From Suilimivivens sp964393865 (GTDB lineage: Bacteria > Bacillota > Clostridia > Lachnospirales > Lachnospiraceae): a stretch of DNA of 41,755 nt. The stretch is taken from the NCBI GenBank assembly GCA_964393865.1, contig CAYMUW010000026.1, positions 1 to 41,755 of the forward strand. The letters are read 5' to 3'. Each line of letters opens with the position of its first letter. Position 1 is the stretch's first letter. This document shows, piece by piece, positions 6,826-15,825 of the stretch. The notes below the pieces were generated by a model. That model did no database searches and was not told the origin of the DNA. It saw only the letters and a program-made list of their open reading frames with translations. The position numbers were made by a program, and so were the translations under genes.

Positions 6826-9216
6826 ATGTTTCAGGTAATCAAAAGAGAAGGAGAAACAGCAGATTTTACACTGACCAAAATCAGTGACGCTATTATGAAG
6901 GCGTTTAACGCCACGGACGTACAGTACAATAATGACGTGGTGGATCTGCTTGCGCTTCGCGTTACGGCGGACTTTCAGGGGAAGGTAAAGAATGACGGTA
7001 TCCATGTTGAGGATATTCAGGACAGCGTGGAGAAGGTTTTGGAACAGGCCGGATATGCGGAGGCTGCCAAGGCATACATTTTGTACCGGAAACAGCGTGA
7101 AAAAATGCGTACCATGAAATCCACCATTCTGGATTATAAGGAAGTAGTCAACAGCTATGTAAAGGTAGAAGACTGGAGAGTAAAGGAAAATTCCACAGTT
7201 ACCTATTCGGTAGGCGGGCTGATTTTAAGCAACTCCGGTGCAGTCACTGCCAATTACTGGCTTTCTGAAATCTATGATGAGGAGATTGCGGAGGCTCACC
7301 GGAATGCAGATATTCATATTCATGATTTATCCATGCTTACGGGCTACTGTGCAGGCTGGTCCTTAAAGCAGCTGATTACGGAAGGACTTGGCGGAATTAC
7401 CGGCAAGATTACTTCTGCTCCTGCGGCGCATCTTTCCGTGCTGTGTAATCAGATGGTTAATTTCCTTGGCATTATGCAGAATGAATGGGCTGGTGCACAG
7501 GCCTTTTCTTCCTTTGATACCTATCTGGCTCCTTTTGTTAAGGCAGACAACCTTACCTATAAGGAGGTTAAGAAATGCATTGAGGCCTTTGTCTATGGCG
7601 TAAATACGCCCAGCAGATGGGGCACACAGGCGCCTTTCTCCAATATCACCCTGGACTGGACGGTACCCGCCGATCTGGCAGAGCTTCCCGCTATCGTGGG
7701 CGGCAAGGAGATGGATTTCTGTTATAAGGATTGTAAGAAGGAAATGGATATGATTAATAAGGCCTTCATTGAGACCATGATTGAAGGCGACGCCAATGGA
7801 AGAGGCTTTCAGTATCCGATCCCTACTTACTCCATTACCAGAGATTTTGACTGGTCAGATACGGAAAACAACCGCCTGTTATTTGAAATGACAGCAAAAT
7901 ACGGCACGCCGTATTTCTCAAATTATATTAATTCCGATATGGAGCCCAGCGATGTAAGAAGCATGTGCTGCCGTCTGCGTCTTGATCTTCGTGAACTTCG
8001 CAAGAAGACGGGAGGCTTTTTCGGATCGGGAGAGAGTACCGGAAGTGTTGGTGTTGTTACCATTAACATGCCGAGAATTGCATATCTTTCCACCAATAAG
8101 GATGATTTTTACAAGCGTCTGAATAAGATGATGGACATTGCTGCCAGATCTCTTAAAATGAAGCGTGATGTCATTACCAGACTGCTTGATGAGGGACTTT
8201 ATCCTTATACTAAGCGTTATCTGGGAACCTTTGAAAATCATTTTTCTACCATCGGATTGATCGGTATGAACGAGGTGGGACTGAATGCCAACTGGCTGCG
8301 TGCAGATATGACGGACAAGAAGACTCAGGAATTTACCAAAGAGGTCTTAAATCATATGAGAAACCGCCTTTCCGATTATCAGGAGCAGTACGGAGACCTG
8401 TATAATCTGGAGGCTACACCGGCTGAAAGCACTACCTATCGTCTTGCCAAGCATGATAAGAAGAGATGGCCTGCAATCAAAACGGCAGGTAAGCAGGGAG
8501 ATACACCGTATTACACCAATTCTTCTCACCTGCCGGTAGATTATTCCGAGGATATTTTTGATGCGTTGGATATTCAGGATGAACTGCAGACCTTATATAC
8601 ATCAGGAACAGTGTTCCACGCGTTTTTGGGAGAGAAGCTTCCTGATTGGAAAGCGGCAGCAGACCTGATTAGAACTATTGCGGAGAATTATAAGCTGCCT
8701 TATTATACTCTTTCGCCTACCTATTCCATCTGCAAGGAGCATGGATATCTGGCAGGAGAGCAGAAGATTTGTCCGCACTGCAGCAGACAGACGGAAATCT
8801 ACAGCCGTATCACAGGCTATTACAGGCCGGTACAGAACTGGAATGATGGTAAGCTTCAGGAATATGCAAACAGAACCACCTATAATATCTCCAAATCGGT
8901 TTTGAAAAGACCTGTTGCCAGTGTGGTTACCCTGTCGGATTATGAGAGCGATGTAAAGGTTTCGGTGAAGGTGCCGGAACAGATTGCTTATCTTTTTACC
9001 ACCAAAACCTGCCCCAATTGTAAGCTGGCCAAGGAATATTTAAAGGATTTTAAATACATTGTTATCGATGCGGAAGAAAATATGGAACTGGTTAATAAAT
9101 ACGGCATCATGCAGGCGCCTACCTTAGTGATAGTGGACGGCGGTAAGGTGCATAAGTATGTAAATGCATCCCGCATTAAGCAGTTTGTGGACAGTCAAAA
9201 GAAAGTGCTGGTTTAA
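6826..9216 (+). CDS. nrdD: anaerobic (class III) ribonucleoside-triphosphate reductase with fused C-terminal redoxin
   Basis: 796 residues. ATG 6826 is preceded by GGAGGGG at 8 nt, a better start than the in-frame TTG at 6802. It reduces ribonucleoside triphosphates to deoxy forms using a glycyl radical. Residues 1-95 are an ATP-cone (FQVIKREGETADFTLTKI), the dATP/ATP activity switch. The core follows, then a metal-site region with CKEHGYLAGEQKICPHC and the glycyl-radical loop RITGYYRPVQ, with Gly664 as the likely radical site. In usual NrdD proteins this loop lies near the C-terminus. Here about 130 more residues follow, including a thioredoxin-fold segment with CPNC (Cys729, Cys732) and a cis-Pro-like APT. 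This suggests a redoxin-dependent rather than formate-dependent enzyme. The activase gene nrdG is not in the window. Regulation by NrdR is indicated upstream. Confidence 0.93.
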   Translation: MFQVIKREGETADFTLTKISDAIMKAFNATDVQYNNDVVDLLALRVTADFQGKVKNDGIHVEDIQDSVEKVLEQAGYAEAAKAYILYRKQREKMRTMKSTILDYKEVVNSYVKVEDWRVKENSTVTYSVGGLILSNSGAVTANYWLSEIYDEEIAEAHRNADIHIHDLSMLTGYCAGWSLKQLITEGLGGITGKITSAPAAHLSVLCNQMVNFLGIMQNEWAGAQAFSSFDTYLAPFVKADNLTYKEVKKCIEAFVYGVNTPSRWGTQAPFSNITLDWTVPADLAELPAIVGGKEMDFCYKDCKKEMDMINKAFIETMIEGDANGRGFQYPIPTYSITRDFDWSDTENNRLLFEMTAKYGTPYFSNYINSDMEPSDVRSMCCRLRLDLRELRKKTGGFFGSGESTGSVGVVTINMPRIAYLSTNKDDFYKRLNKMMDIAARSLKMKRDVITRLLDEGLYPYTKRYLGTFENHFSTIGLIGMNEVGLNANWLRADMTDKKTQEFTKEVLNHMRNRLSDYQEQYGDLYNLEATPAESTTYRLAKHDKKRWPAIKTAGKQGDTPYYTNSSHLPVDYSEDIFDALDIQDELQTLYTSGTVFHAFLGEKLPDWKAAADLIRTIAENYKLPYYTLSPTYSICKEHGYLAGEQKICPHCSRQTEIYSRITGYYRPVQNWNDGKLQEYANRTTYNISKSVLKRPVASVVTLSDYESDVKVSVKVPEQIAYLFTTKTCPNCKLAKEYLKDFKYIVIDAEENMELVNKYGIMQAPTLVIVDGGKVHKYVNASRIKQFVDSQKKVLV

Positions 9217-9221
9217 AAACA

Positions 9222-9250
9222 AAAGACGTTGTCAAAGCAACGTCTTTCTT
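9222..9250 (+). terminator. rho-independent terminator after nrdD
   Basis: AAAGACGTTG (9222-9231), 6-nt loop, CAACGTCTTT (9238-9247), then CTT. The stem is perfect and the T-tract short. Confidence 0.7.
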
Positions 9251-9319
9251 GTATCATAAAGATAGTCTTTGCTATAAGCGAAGCTTTCCGAAAAGCATTA
9301 TATATGCAGGAGGATTGTC

Positions 9320-10246
9320 ATGATTAACAAGCTGATTTCTAAAATTCAAAAAACGGGCGCTCCCATTGTAGTGGGACTTGATCCCATGATGAAATTTGTT
9401 CCCGCACACATTCAAAGCAGGGCATTTGCAGAGCTTGGGGAGACACTGGAGGGGGCAGCGGAAGCAATTTGGCAGTATAATAAGGAAATTATCGATAATA
9501 TTTATGATATCATTCCCGCTGTAAAGCCGCAGATTGCCATGTATGAACAATTTGGCATTCCGGGTCTTATAGCCTTTAAGAAAACGGTGGATTACTGCAA
9601 GTCAAAGGATCTTGTTGTGATCGGTGATATTAAAAGAGGCGATATCGGTTCAACCTCCGAGGCTTATGCGGTAGGACATTTGGGAAAGGTTTCGGTGGGA
9701 AGCAAGGCTTATTATGGCTTTGATGAGGATTTTGCAACGGTCAATCCTTATTTGGGTTCTGACGGAGTGAAACCCTTTATTAAGGTTTGTAAAGAAGAAA
9801 ACAAGGGATTGTTCATTCTGGTTAAGACCTCTAATCCCAGCAGCGGTGAATTTCAGGACCGCCTGATAGACGGCAGGCCTCTTTATGAAATCGTAGGCGA
9901 GCAGGTTGCCAAATGGGGAGAGGATCATATGGGAGAGTCCTACAGCTACATCGGTGCGGTTGTGGGTGCAACTTATCCGGAAATGGGTAAGGTACTCCGC
10001 AAGGTTATGCCCAAGAGCTATATTTTAGTGCCCGGCTATGGCGCACAGGGCGGTAAGGGAGCTGATTTGGTTCATTTCTTTAATGAGGACGGGCTGGGTG
10101 CTATTGTAAATTCTTCCAGAGGTATTATTGCCGCTTACCAGCAGGAAAAATATGCATCCTTTGGAGTGGAGCATTTTGGAGAAGCTTCCAGAGCTGCCGT
10201 GGAGGATATGAGAGAAGATATTGCATCAGCATTGCAAAACAGATAG
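9320..10246 (+). CDS. pyrF: orotidine 5'-phosphate decarboxylase (type 2)
   Basis: 308 residues, ATG 9320 after AGGAGG. It decarboxylates OMP to UMP, the last step of pyrimidine nucleotide synthesis. The catalytic Asp-Lys-Asp cluster is visible in GDIKRGDIGST (Asp103, Lys105, Asp108). The length of about 300 residues and the N-terminal VVGLDPMMKFVP mark the longer type 2 family. pyrE follows after 21 nt, so the two are almost certainly co-transcribed. Confidence 0.93.
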   Translation: MINKLISKIQKTGAPIVVGLDPMMKFVPAHIQSRAFAELGETLEGAAEAIWQYNKEIIDNIYDIIPAVKPQIAMYEQFGIPGLIAFKKTVDYCKSKDLVVIGDIKRGDIGSTSEAYAVGHLGKVSVGSKAYYGFDEDFATVNPYLGSDGVKPFIKVCKEENKGLFILVKTSNPSSGEFQDRLIDGRPLYEIVGEQVAKWGEDHMGESYSYIGAVVGATYPEMGKVLRKVMPKSYILVPGYGAQGGKGADLVHFFNEDGLGAIVNSSRGIIAAYQQEKYASFGVEHFGEASRAAVEDMREDIASALQNR

Positions 10247-10267
10247 AGCAGATAGGAGAAAAAGCAA

Positions 10268-10942
10268 GTGGAAAGCTACAAGCAGAAATTTATTGAGTTT
10301 ATGGTGGACAGTCAGGTGCTGAAATTTGGCGAGTTTACATTAAAGAGCGGACGGAAGTCTCCCTTTTTCATGAATGCGGGAGGATATGTAACCGGTACAC
10401 AGCTTCGCAAGCTGGGTGAATATTATGCCAGGGCGATTCATGACAATTACGGACTTGACTTTGATGTGCTTTTCGGGCCTGCCTACAAGGGAATTCCCCT
10501 TTCTGTGGCAACCACTATGGCAATCAGCGAGCTGTACGGCAAGGATGTGCGCTATTGTTCCAACCGCAAGGAGGTCAAGGATCACGGGGATACAGGCATT
10601 TTGCTTGGCAGTAAGCTGAAAGACGGTGACAGGGTGGTAATTATTGAGGATGTTACAACCTCCGGCAAGTCCATTGAGGAAACTTTCCCGATTATTAAGG
10701 CACAGGCGGATGTTCAGGTAAGGGGGTTGATAGTTTCCTTAAACCGTATGGAAAAGGGGCAGTCTGAGAAAAGTGCCCTTGAGGAAATCAAAGAGAAATA
10801 TGGCTTTGATGCAAATGCCATTGTGAATATGCAGGAGGTAGTGGAATATCTCTATAACAGACCCTATAAGGGACAGGTTTATATTGATGATACCCTGAAA
10901 GCTGCAATTGACGAATATTATGAGCAGTATGGCGCAAAATAG
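10268..10942 (+). CDS. pyrE: orotate phosphoribosyltransferase
   Basis: 224 residues from GTG 10268, with TAGGAGA upstream. It joins orotate to PRPP to make OMP, the substrate of the preceding PyrF. The PRPP-binding motif VVIIEDVTTSGKS and the N-terminal FTLKSGRKSPFFMNAG are clear. The Lys-rich flexible loop (CSNRKEVKDHGDTG) that closes over the active site is present. Length is typical. Confidence 0.93.
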   Translation: MESYKQKFIEFMVDSQVLKFGEFTLKSGRKSPFFMNAGGYVTGTQLRKLGEYYARAIHDNYGLDFDVLFGPAYKGIPLSVATTMAISELYGKDVRYCSNRKEVKDHGDTGILLGSKLKDGDRVVIIEDVTTSGKSIEETFPIIKAQADVQVRGLIVSLNRMEKGQSEKSALEEIKEKYGFDANAIVNMQEVVEYLYNRPYKGQVYIDDTLKAAIDEYYEQYGAK

Positions 10943-10966
10943 TATTTAGCCCAGAAAGGAGCGTAT

Positions 10967-11119
10967 ATGGAAGAAAAGGTTTATAAGACCATGAATGGTG
11001 CCGGTGCGATGAGCATTGCGGTAGGTGTAGTGACTTTAGTAACGGGGATTGTATGTGGAATTTTGATGATTATTGGCGGTGCTAAGCTGCTTGCGGGCAA
11101 ATCAAAAATTTTGTTCTAG
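10967..11119 (+). CDS. 50-residue membrane peptide downstream of pyrE
   Basis: ATG 10967 is preceded by AAGGAG and the frame ends at TAG 11117-11119. The product begins MEEKVYKTMNGAG, then has one hydrophobic, Gly/Val/Ile-rich stretch (about residues 14-43) and a short basic end (GKSKILF). The stretch may cross the membrane once, or twice as a hairpin. It sits 24 nt after pyrE and before the terminator, so it is part of the pyr transcript. I do not recognise a characterised function. The good ribosome binding site and the position suggest a real gene. Confidence 0.65.
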   Translation: MEEKVYKTMNGAGAMSIAVGVVTLVTGIVCGILMIIGGAKLLAGKSKILF

Positions 11120-11127
11120 GCTTTAAG

Positions 11128-11157
11128 GGGCATTCTTGAAAACAGGATGCCCTCTTT
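11128..11157 (+). terminator. terminator of the pyrF-pyrE unit
   Basis: GGGCATTCT (11128-11136), 7-nt loop, AGGATGCCC (11144-11152, one G-T pair), then TCTTT. Confidence 0.65.
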
Positions 11158-11200
11158 ATGGTATAAGGACCGCAACTGAGAGAAAGTATGGTAATGACGG

Positions 11201-11524
11201 ATGTTAAGAATAAAGGGCTATATCTTTACAAATAAGGAATATTCCAGAAAAGGAATTATGTCGACCATTTTAGGTGTGCTTTCCTGCGTTACAATGAGTG
11301 TGGCAATATTTTTGTCTTACCAAAACGGAGGAGAAAGCTCTCCCAGATATGGTGCTGCCTCGCTGCTTGCGGCGGTTTTTATGTTGATTGGCATGATTCT
11401 TGGGGTTTATTCTACAACTGAAAAGGAGAAGTTTAAACTTTTCAGTGTATTGGGAATTATTGTAAATGTTTTGGCATTTGGAATGCTTAGTTTAATTTTG
11501 TATGCAGGAGCGTATGTAGATTGA
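11201..11524 (+). CDS. small membrane protein, DUF6142-like
   Basis: 107 residues with three hydrophobic segments (about 20-38, 50-70 and 80-104) separated by short polar loops. A short N-terminal part contains FTNKEYSRKGIMSTILG. The pattern matches DUF6142 proteins of Lachnospiraceae as I recall them; no function is known. The stop overlaps the start of the next gene (TGATG), so the two are translationally coupled. The ribosome binding site before ATG 11201 is weak, so the exact start is uncertain. Confidence 0.7.
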   Translation: MLRIKGYIFTNKEYSRKGIMSTILGVLSCVTMSVAIFLSYQNGGESSPRYGAASLLAAVFMLIGMILGVYSTTEKEKFKLFSVLGIIVNVLAFGMLSLILYAGAYVD

Positions 11525-13587
11525 TGATGGAAGAAAGATTTTTATTGGCCAGAGAACGTTTGGAGGAGGTCGTGTCCGACACGCTGCTTCCCGGAAAATA
11601 CGGTCATTATTTTAAAAAGACAGCGGAATTTCTTAATATGGTGTGCAGTCTGTATCCGGTGGTGGATGACGGACAGCTTAGAAATTGGTCTGTGGAGGAG
11701 CTAAAACATTGGAATGACAGATTGTATGAGGATATTCTTTCGGCAAACTATAACAGTAGTTATGCTAACCCGGAGTATGCAGCTTCCTGTTTTGGAGAGG
11801 AGTATGGGAAGCTTATGTGCTTTTTGAGTGCAGAGCTTCGCAGTGTAATTCCTGCCGTATTTGAAAAGCGTATGGAGGAGCTTACAATCCGGCTGGAGCT
11901 GTTTTTGGAAATTTACGGTTCTTTTTGCTGTGAACAGGAGGAAGGAGGCGGTCTGCCTTCTCTGGAAGCTCTCAGGGAAATGCTTTATTATTATGTCAGT
12001 GATTATACAAGAGACGCTTTTGAACAGAGGTTGTATGACATGCTGGAACCCGCATCGGATTTTGCCCTTAACATTATCGAGGGGGACATATCTGATCCCA
12101 GATATCTGTATTATTTTGGGGAATATGTGACGGAAAACGAAATCGCCACATGGCGTCACTTAAACAGTCTGGACCAGGAAACCCTGAAAAAGATGGCGGA
12201 TACCTATACGGAAGGCTATCGGATCGGCTTTCAGGTGGGAAACAAGGATATCTCCAAAAAGAAAACAGTGAATATCCGGTATTGTCTGGGATTTGAGCCT
12301 ATGATTAAGCTTGCCGTGGACAATTTCAGGAAGATGGGGCTTGAGCCTGTTATTTACCGGGCGGCAGCCAGCATCCTGCAGGGCAAAGGGCTTAACAGAA
12401 ACGGTTATCGCGGAGCAATCCCCAATAAGCAGTATGATTTTGATCACAAGGACGATCAGGCTCTGGTGCTTGACAAAAAGCTGATACAGGTTCGTATGGA
12501 GGCCTGGAAGGAGGCCTATGAGAAGTACAAGGAGCAGGCGGCCGTATTCGGCGGCCCTGCGGTGGTTGAGGTGTTCGGTGAGACGCCGGCGGATTTGAAG
12601 GAAAAGGCCCGTGCCATTCATTTGTCGGAAGCGCAGCAGAAGCTTACCGTAGAATATATGTCGGCAGTGGGAGAACTGCAAAATCAATATATTAAGGGTG
12701 AGGAGAGAAGCTTTACCATTATTGCTTTCCCTATACCGGAGATCGGAAAGGATTTTGAGGAAATTTTTGATCAGGTGGTGAAGATCAATACTCTTGATTA
12801 TAAGCTTTATCAGAGAATGCAGCAAATTATAATAGATACTTTGGATCAGGGAAGCTATGTGATTATTAAGGGAATGCGCGGAAACCGAACCAACATGAAG
12901 GTGATGCTTCATAAGCTTTCAGACGGGGATAAACAGACCAATTTTGAAAACTGTGTGGCGGATGTGAATATTCCCGTTGGAGAGGTATTTACATCCCCTG
13001 TTCTTACGGGAACGGAAGGAATACTGCAAGTAAGCCGGGTATTTTTAAATGAATTGGAGTATAAGGATATTGCGCTGACCTTTAAGGACGGCATGGTGGT
13101 GGATTACAGCTGTGCAAACCATGAAAGCCCGGAAGAAAACAAAAAGTATATCAGGGATAATGTGCTTTATCATCATGAAAGCCTTCCCCTTGGTGAGTTT
13201 GCAATCGGAACAAACACCACGGCCTTTGTGGCGGCAAGAAAATACGGCATAGAGGATAAGCTGCCGATTCTGATTGCGGAGAAAACCGGTCCTCACTTTG
13301 CGGTAGGCGATACCTGCTATTCCCATGCGGAGGAGGTTATTGTATATAATCCTGACGGAAAAGAGATTACAGCAAAAGATAACGAATGTTCTTTAAAACG
13401 AAAGCAGGGAGATGGCAGCGCATATTTCAACTGCCATACGGATATTACCATTCCCTATGATGAGCTGGGAGAGGTCAGTGTGGTGACCGAAGATGAGAAG
13501 GTAATCCCTATTATTGTGGAGGGAAGATTTGTTCTTCCCGGATGTGAAGAACTGAACCTTCCGCTTGATAAGGCAGGCATTTTATAG
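11524..13587 (+). CDS. M29-like aminopeptidase with long N-terminal extension
   Basis: 687 residues from ATG 11524, which overlaps the preceding stop as TGATG. The C-terminal ~370 residues resemble the M29 (aminopeptidase T/S) metallopeptidases: GEVFTSP (Glu487), LGEFAIGTN (Glu558) and GPHFAVGDTCYSH (His591, Tyr599, His601) correspond to the two-metal ligand set. These enzymes remove N-terminal residues from peptides in the cytoplasm. The first ~300 residues have no motif I can name and make the protein about 1.7 times the usual 400 residues. The family assignment is solid for the C-terminal part. The metal-ligand mapping is from memory of the family pattern. Confidence 0.78.
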   Translation: MMEERFLLARERLEEVVSDTLLPGKYGHYFKKTAEFLNMVCSLYPVVDDGQLRNWSVEELKHWNDRLYEDILSANYNSSYANPEYAASCFGEEYGKLMCFLSAELRSVIPAVFEKRMEELTIRLELFLEIYGSFCCEQEEGGGLPSLEALREMLYYYVSDYTRDAFEQRLYDMLEPASDFALNIIEGDISDPRYLYYFGEYVTENEIATWRHLNSLDQETLKKMADTYTEGYRIGFQVGNKDISKKKTVNIRYCLGFEPMIKLAVDNFRKMGLEPVIYRAAASILQGKGLNRNGYRGAIPNKQYDFDHKDDQALVLDKKLIQVRMEAWKEAYEKYKEQAAVFGGPAVVEVFGETPADLKEKARAIHLSEAQQKLTVEYMSAVGELQNQYIKGEERSFTIIAFPIPEIGKDFEEIFDQVVKINTLDYKLYQRMQQIIIDTLDQGSYVIIKGMRGNRTNMKVMLHKLSDGDKQTNFENCVADVNIPVGEVFTSPVLTGTEGILQVSRVFLNELEYKDIALTFKDGMVVDYSCANHESPEENKKYIRDNVLYHHESLPLGEFAIGTNTTAFVAARKYGIEDKLPILIAEKTGPHFAVGDTCYSHAEEVIVYNPDGKEITAKDNECSLKRKQGDGSAYFNCHTDITIPYDELGEVSVVTEDEKVIPIIVEGRFVLPGCEELNLPLDKAGIL

Positions 13588-13593
13588 TATGAT
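13565..13593 (+). promoter_or_regulatory. promoter of the purE operon
   Basis: TTGATA (13565-13570), 17 nt, TATGAT (13588-13593). The -35 lies inside the end of the aminopeptidase gene. No purine riboswitch or long leader fits in the short gap before purE. Confidence 0.6.
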
Positions 13594-13657
13594 GTTATAG
13601 AATGACAGGCACAATGAAAGATACAAAGCCGCAGCGGCGGCGGAATGAGAGGTAAGT

Positions 13658-14161
13658 ATGGCACAGGTAGGAATTGTAATGGGCAGTGATTCGGATATGC
13701 CGGTTATGGCCAAGGCGGCAGAAATTTTGGAGGAGCTTGGTATCACATTTGAGATGAAAATCATATCTGCTCACAGAGAGCCGGATGTATTTTTTGAATA
13801 TGCAAAGACAGCAGAGGAGAAAGGCTTTAAGGTTATCATTGCGGGAGCAGGCATGGCGGCTCATCTTCCCGGTATGTGTGCGGCAATTTTTCCTATGCCG
13901 GTGATTGGTATTCCCATGCATACCACATCCCTTGGAGGGCGTGATTCTCTGTATTCGATTGTACAGATGCCTTCGGGAATTCCTGTGGCTACGGTAGCCA
14001 TTAACGGAGGAACCAATGCAGGGCTTCTTGCGGCTAAAATTCTTGCCACCTCGGACGAGGCGCTGCTGGCAAAGCTGAAGGCATACAGCCAAACCTTAGA
14101 GGAAAGCGTTCAGAAAAAGGATGCCAGACTGGAAGAGGTAGGTTATAAAAATTATAAATAG
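13658..14161 (+). CDS. purE: 5-(carboxyamino)imidazole ribonucleotide mutase
   Basis: 167 residues, ATG 13658 after GAGAGG. Class I PurE converts N5-CAIR to CAIR in purine synthesis. Signatures are MGSDSDMPVM, SAHREPD (catalytic His), GAGMAAHLPGM and PVIGIPMHT. It is first in the purE-purM-purN-purD operon; the partner purK is not in the window. Confidence 0.93.
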   Translation: MAQVGIVMGSDSDMPVMAKAAEILEELGITFEMKIISAHREPDVFFEYAKTAEEKGFKVIIAGAGMAAHLPGMCAAIFPMPVIGIPMHTTSLGGRDSLYSIVQMPSGIPVATVAINGGTNAGLLAAKILATSDEALLAKLKAYSQTLEESVQKKDARLEEVGYKNYK

Positions 14162-14191
14162 GCATTTGCCGGATACGAAGAGAGGAGCATT

Positions 14192-15223
14192 GTGAAAATG
14201 GATTACAAGAAAGCCGGAGTAGATATTGAGGCAGGCTATCGCAGTGTTGAACTGATGAAAAAGTATGTCAAGGAGACCACGAGACCGGAGGTACTTGGCG
14301 GACTTGGCGGATTTTCAGGAGCGTTTTCCTTAGCGGCCATTAAGGATATGGAAAATCCCACTTTGGTTTCGGGAACAGACGGTGTGGGAACCAAGATTAA
14401 GCTTGCTTTTTTGTTGGATAAGCATGATACTGTGGGAATTGACTGCGTTGCAATGTGTGTCAATGACATTGCCTGCGCAGGCGGGGAACCACTGTTTTTC
14501 CTTGATTATATTGCCTGCGGTAAGAACTATCCCGAAAAGATTGCAACCATTGTCAAGGGAGTTGCAGAGGGCTGTAAGCAGGCCGGCGCGGCATTGATCG
14601 GCGGTGAGACCGCAGAGCATCCGGGGCTGATGCCAGAGGAGGAATACGATCTTGCGGGATTTGCGGTAGGTGTTGTGGATGAGAAGGATTTGATTACGGG
14701 GCAGTCCATTAAGCCCGGCGATGTGCTGGTTGGAATTGCTTCCTCCGGTGTTCACAGCAACGGCTTTTCCCTGGTGAGAAAGATATTTGTTATGACGAAA
14801 GAAAGCCTGAATACATATTATGAAGAGCTGGGAAAGACCTTAGGGGAAGCTTTGATTGAGCCTACACGGATTTATGTGAAGGCATTAAAGAATGTAAAGG
14901 ATGCGGGAATTGCTGTGAAGGGATGCAGCCATATTACAGGCGGAGGCTTTTATGAGAATATTCCCAGAATGCTTCCTGATGGAATTACGGCCGTTATTGA
15001 AAAGAACAGCTATCCTGTTCCTCCTATTTTCAAGCTGATAAAGGAAAAAGGAGAGCTGGAAGAGAAGATGATGTACAATACCTACAATATGGGTCTCGGT
15101 ATGGTGCTTGTCCTTGATCCGGCAGATGCCGATCAGGCAATCGCGGCAATTGAGGCAGCGGGAGATAAGGCATACATTATAGGGAAAGCACAGGCAGGCG
15201 AAGAGGGAGTAATCATATGCTGA
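14192..15223 (+). CDS. purM: phosphoribosylformylglycinamidine cyclo-ligase (AIR synthetase)
   Basis: 343 residues from GTG 14192; ATG 14198, two codons in, is nearly as well spaced from AGAGGAG. PurM closes the imidazole ring of AIR using ATP. Signatures include SGTDGVGTKIKLAF, the substrate loop GGETAEHPGLM, and GCSHITGGGFYENIPR. Length is typical. The last 7 nt overlap the start of purN, indicating translational coupling. Confidence 0.93.
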   Translation: MKMDYKKAGVDIEAGYRSVELMKKYVKETTRPEVLGGLGGFSGAFSLAAIKDMENPTLVSGTDGVGTKIKLAFLLDKHDTVGIDCVAMCVNDIACAGGEPLFFLDYIACGKNYPEKIATIVKGVAEGCKQAGAALIGGETAEHPGLMPEEEYDLAGFAVGVVDEKDLITGQSIKPGDVLVGIASSGVHSNGFSLVRKIFVMTKESLNTYYEELGKTLGEALIEPTRIYVKALKNVKDAGIAVKGCSHITGGGFYENIPRMLPDGITAVIEKNSYPVPPIFKLIKEKGELEEKMMYNTYNMGLGMVLVLDPADADQAIAAIEAAGDKAYIIGKAQAGEEGVIIC

Positions 15224-15810
15224 GCATAGTAGTATGCGTTTCCGGTGGAGGAACCAATCTTCAGGCGATTATAGACGGCGTGAAAACAGGAGCCATCCGA
15301 AACACTAAAATAGCATGCGTTATTAGCAATAATGCATCCGCCTTTGCCTTAAAAAGAGCCGAAGATAACGGTATTCCCGCCGTTTGCATTTCTCCGAAGA
15401 GCTTTCAAAACAGGGCCGAATTTAATGAAGCCTTTTTGAAAAAACTGGACGAGTTAAATCCTGATTTAATTGTTTTGGCGGGCTTCCTTGTTATTCTTCC
15501 AGAGCAAATGATTGAGCGGTATCGCGACAGAATTATCAATATACATCCGTCCCTGATCCCTTCCTTTTGCGGAACGGGCTTTTATGGGTTGAAGGTTCAC
15601 GAGGAGGCTTTAAAGCGGGGAGTAAAGGTGACCGGTGCTACGGTTCATTATGTGGATGAGGGCACGGATACGGGCCGGATTATCAAACAAAAGGCTGTAG
15701 AGGTGCAGGACGGTGATACGCCGGAAATCCTGCAAAAGAGAGTTATGGAGCAGGCGGAATGGATCATATTGCCCCAGGCAATTGATGAAATAGCGGCTCA
15801 TTATAAATAA
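15217..15810 (+). CDS. purN: phosphoribosylglycinamide formyltransferase
   Basis: 197 residues, ATG 15217 inside the end of purM. It transfers a formyl group from 10-formyl-THF to GAR. GGGTNLQAII binds the substrate. The catalytic His110 in NIHPSLIPSF and the later VDEGTDTG with its Asp are all present. purD follows 15 nt downstream. Confidence 0.92.
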   Translation: MLSIVVCVSGGGTNLQAIIDGVKTGAIRNTKIACVISNNASAFALKRAEDNGIPAVCISPKSFQNRAEFNEAFLKKLDELNPDLIVLAGFLVILPEQMIERYRDRIINIHPSLIPSFCGTGFYGLKVHEEALKRGVKVTGATVHYVDEGTDTGRIIKQKAVEVQDGDTPEILQKRVMEQAEWIILPQAIDEIAAHYK

Positions 15811-15825
15811 GAAAGGAATACACAG

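Noticed and set aside
12160..12912. 250-codon minus-strand frame
   Set aside because: Antisense to the aminopeptidase gene; no recognisable protein features.
13588..13657. Purine riboswitch before purE
   Set aside because: The leader is about 60 nt and lacks the conserved three-way-junction motifs.
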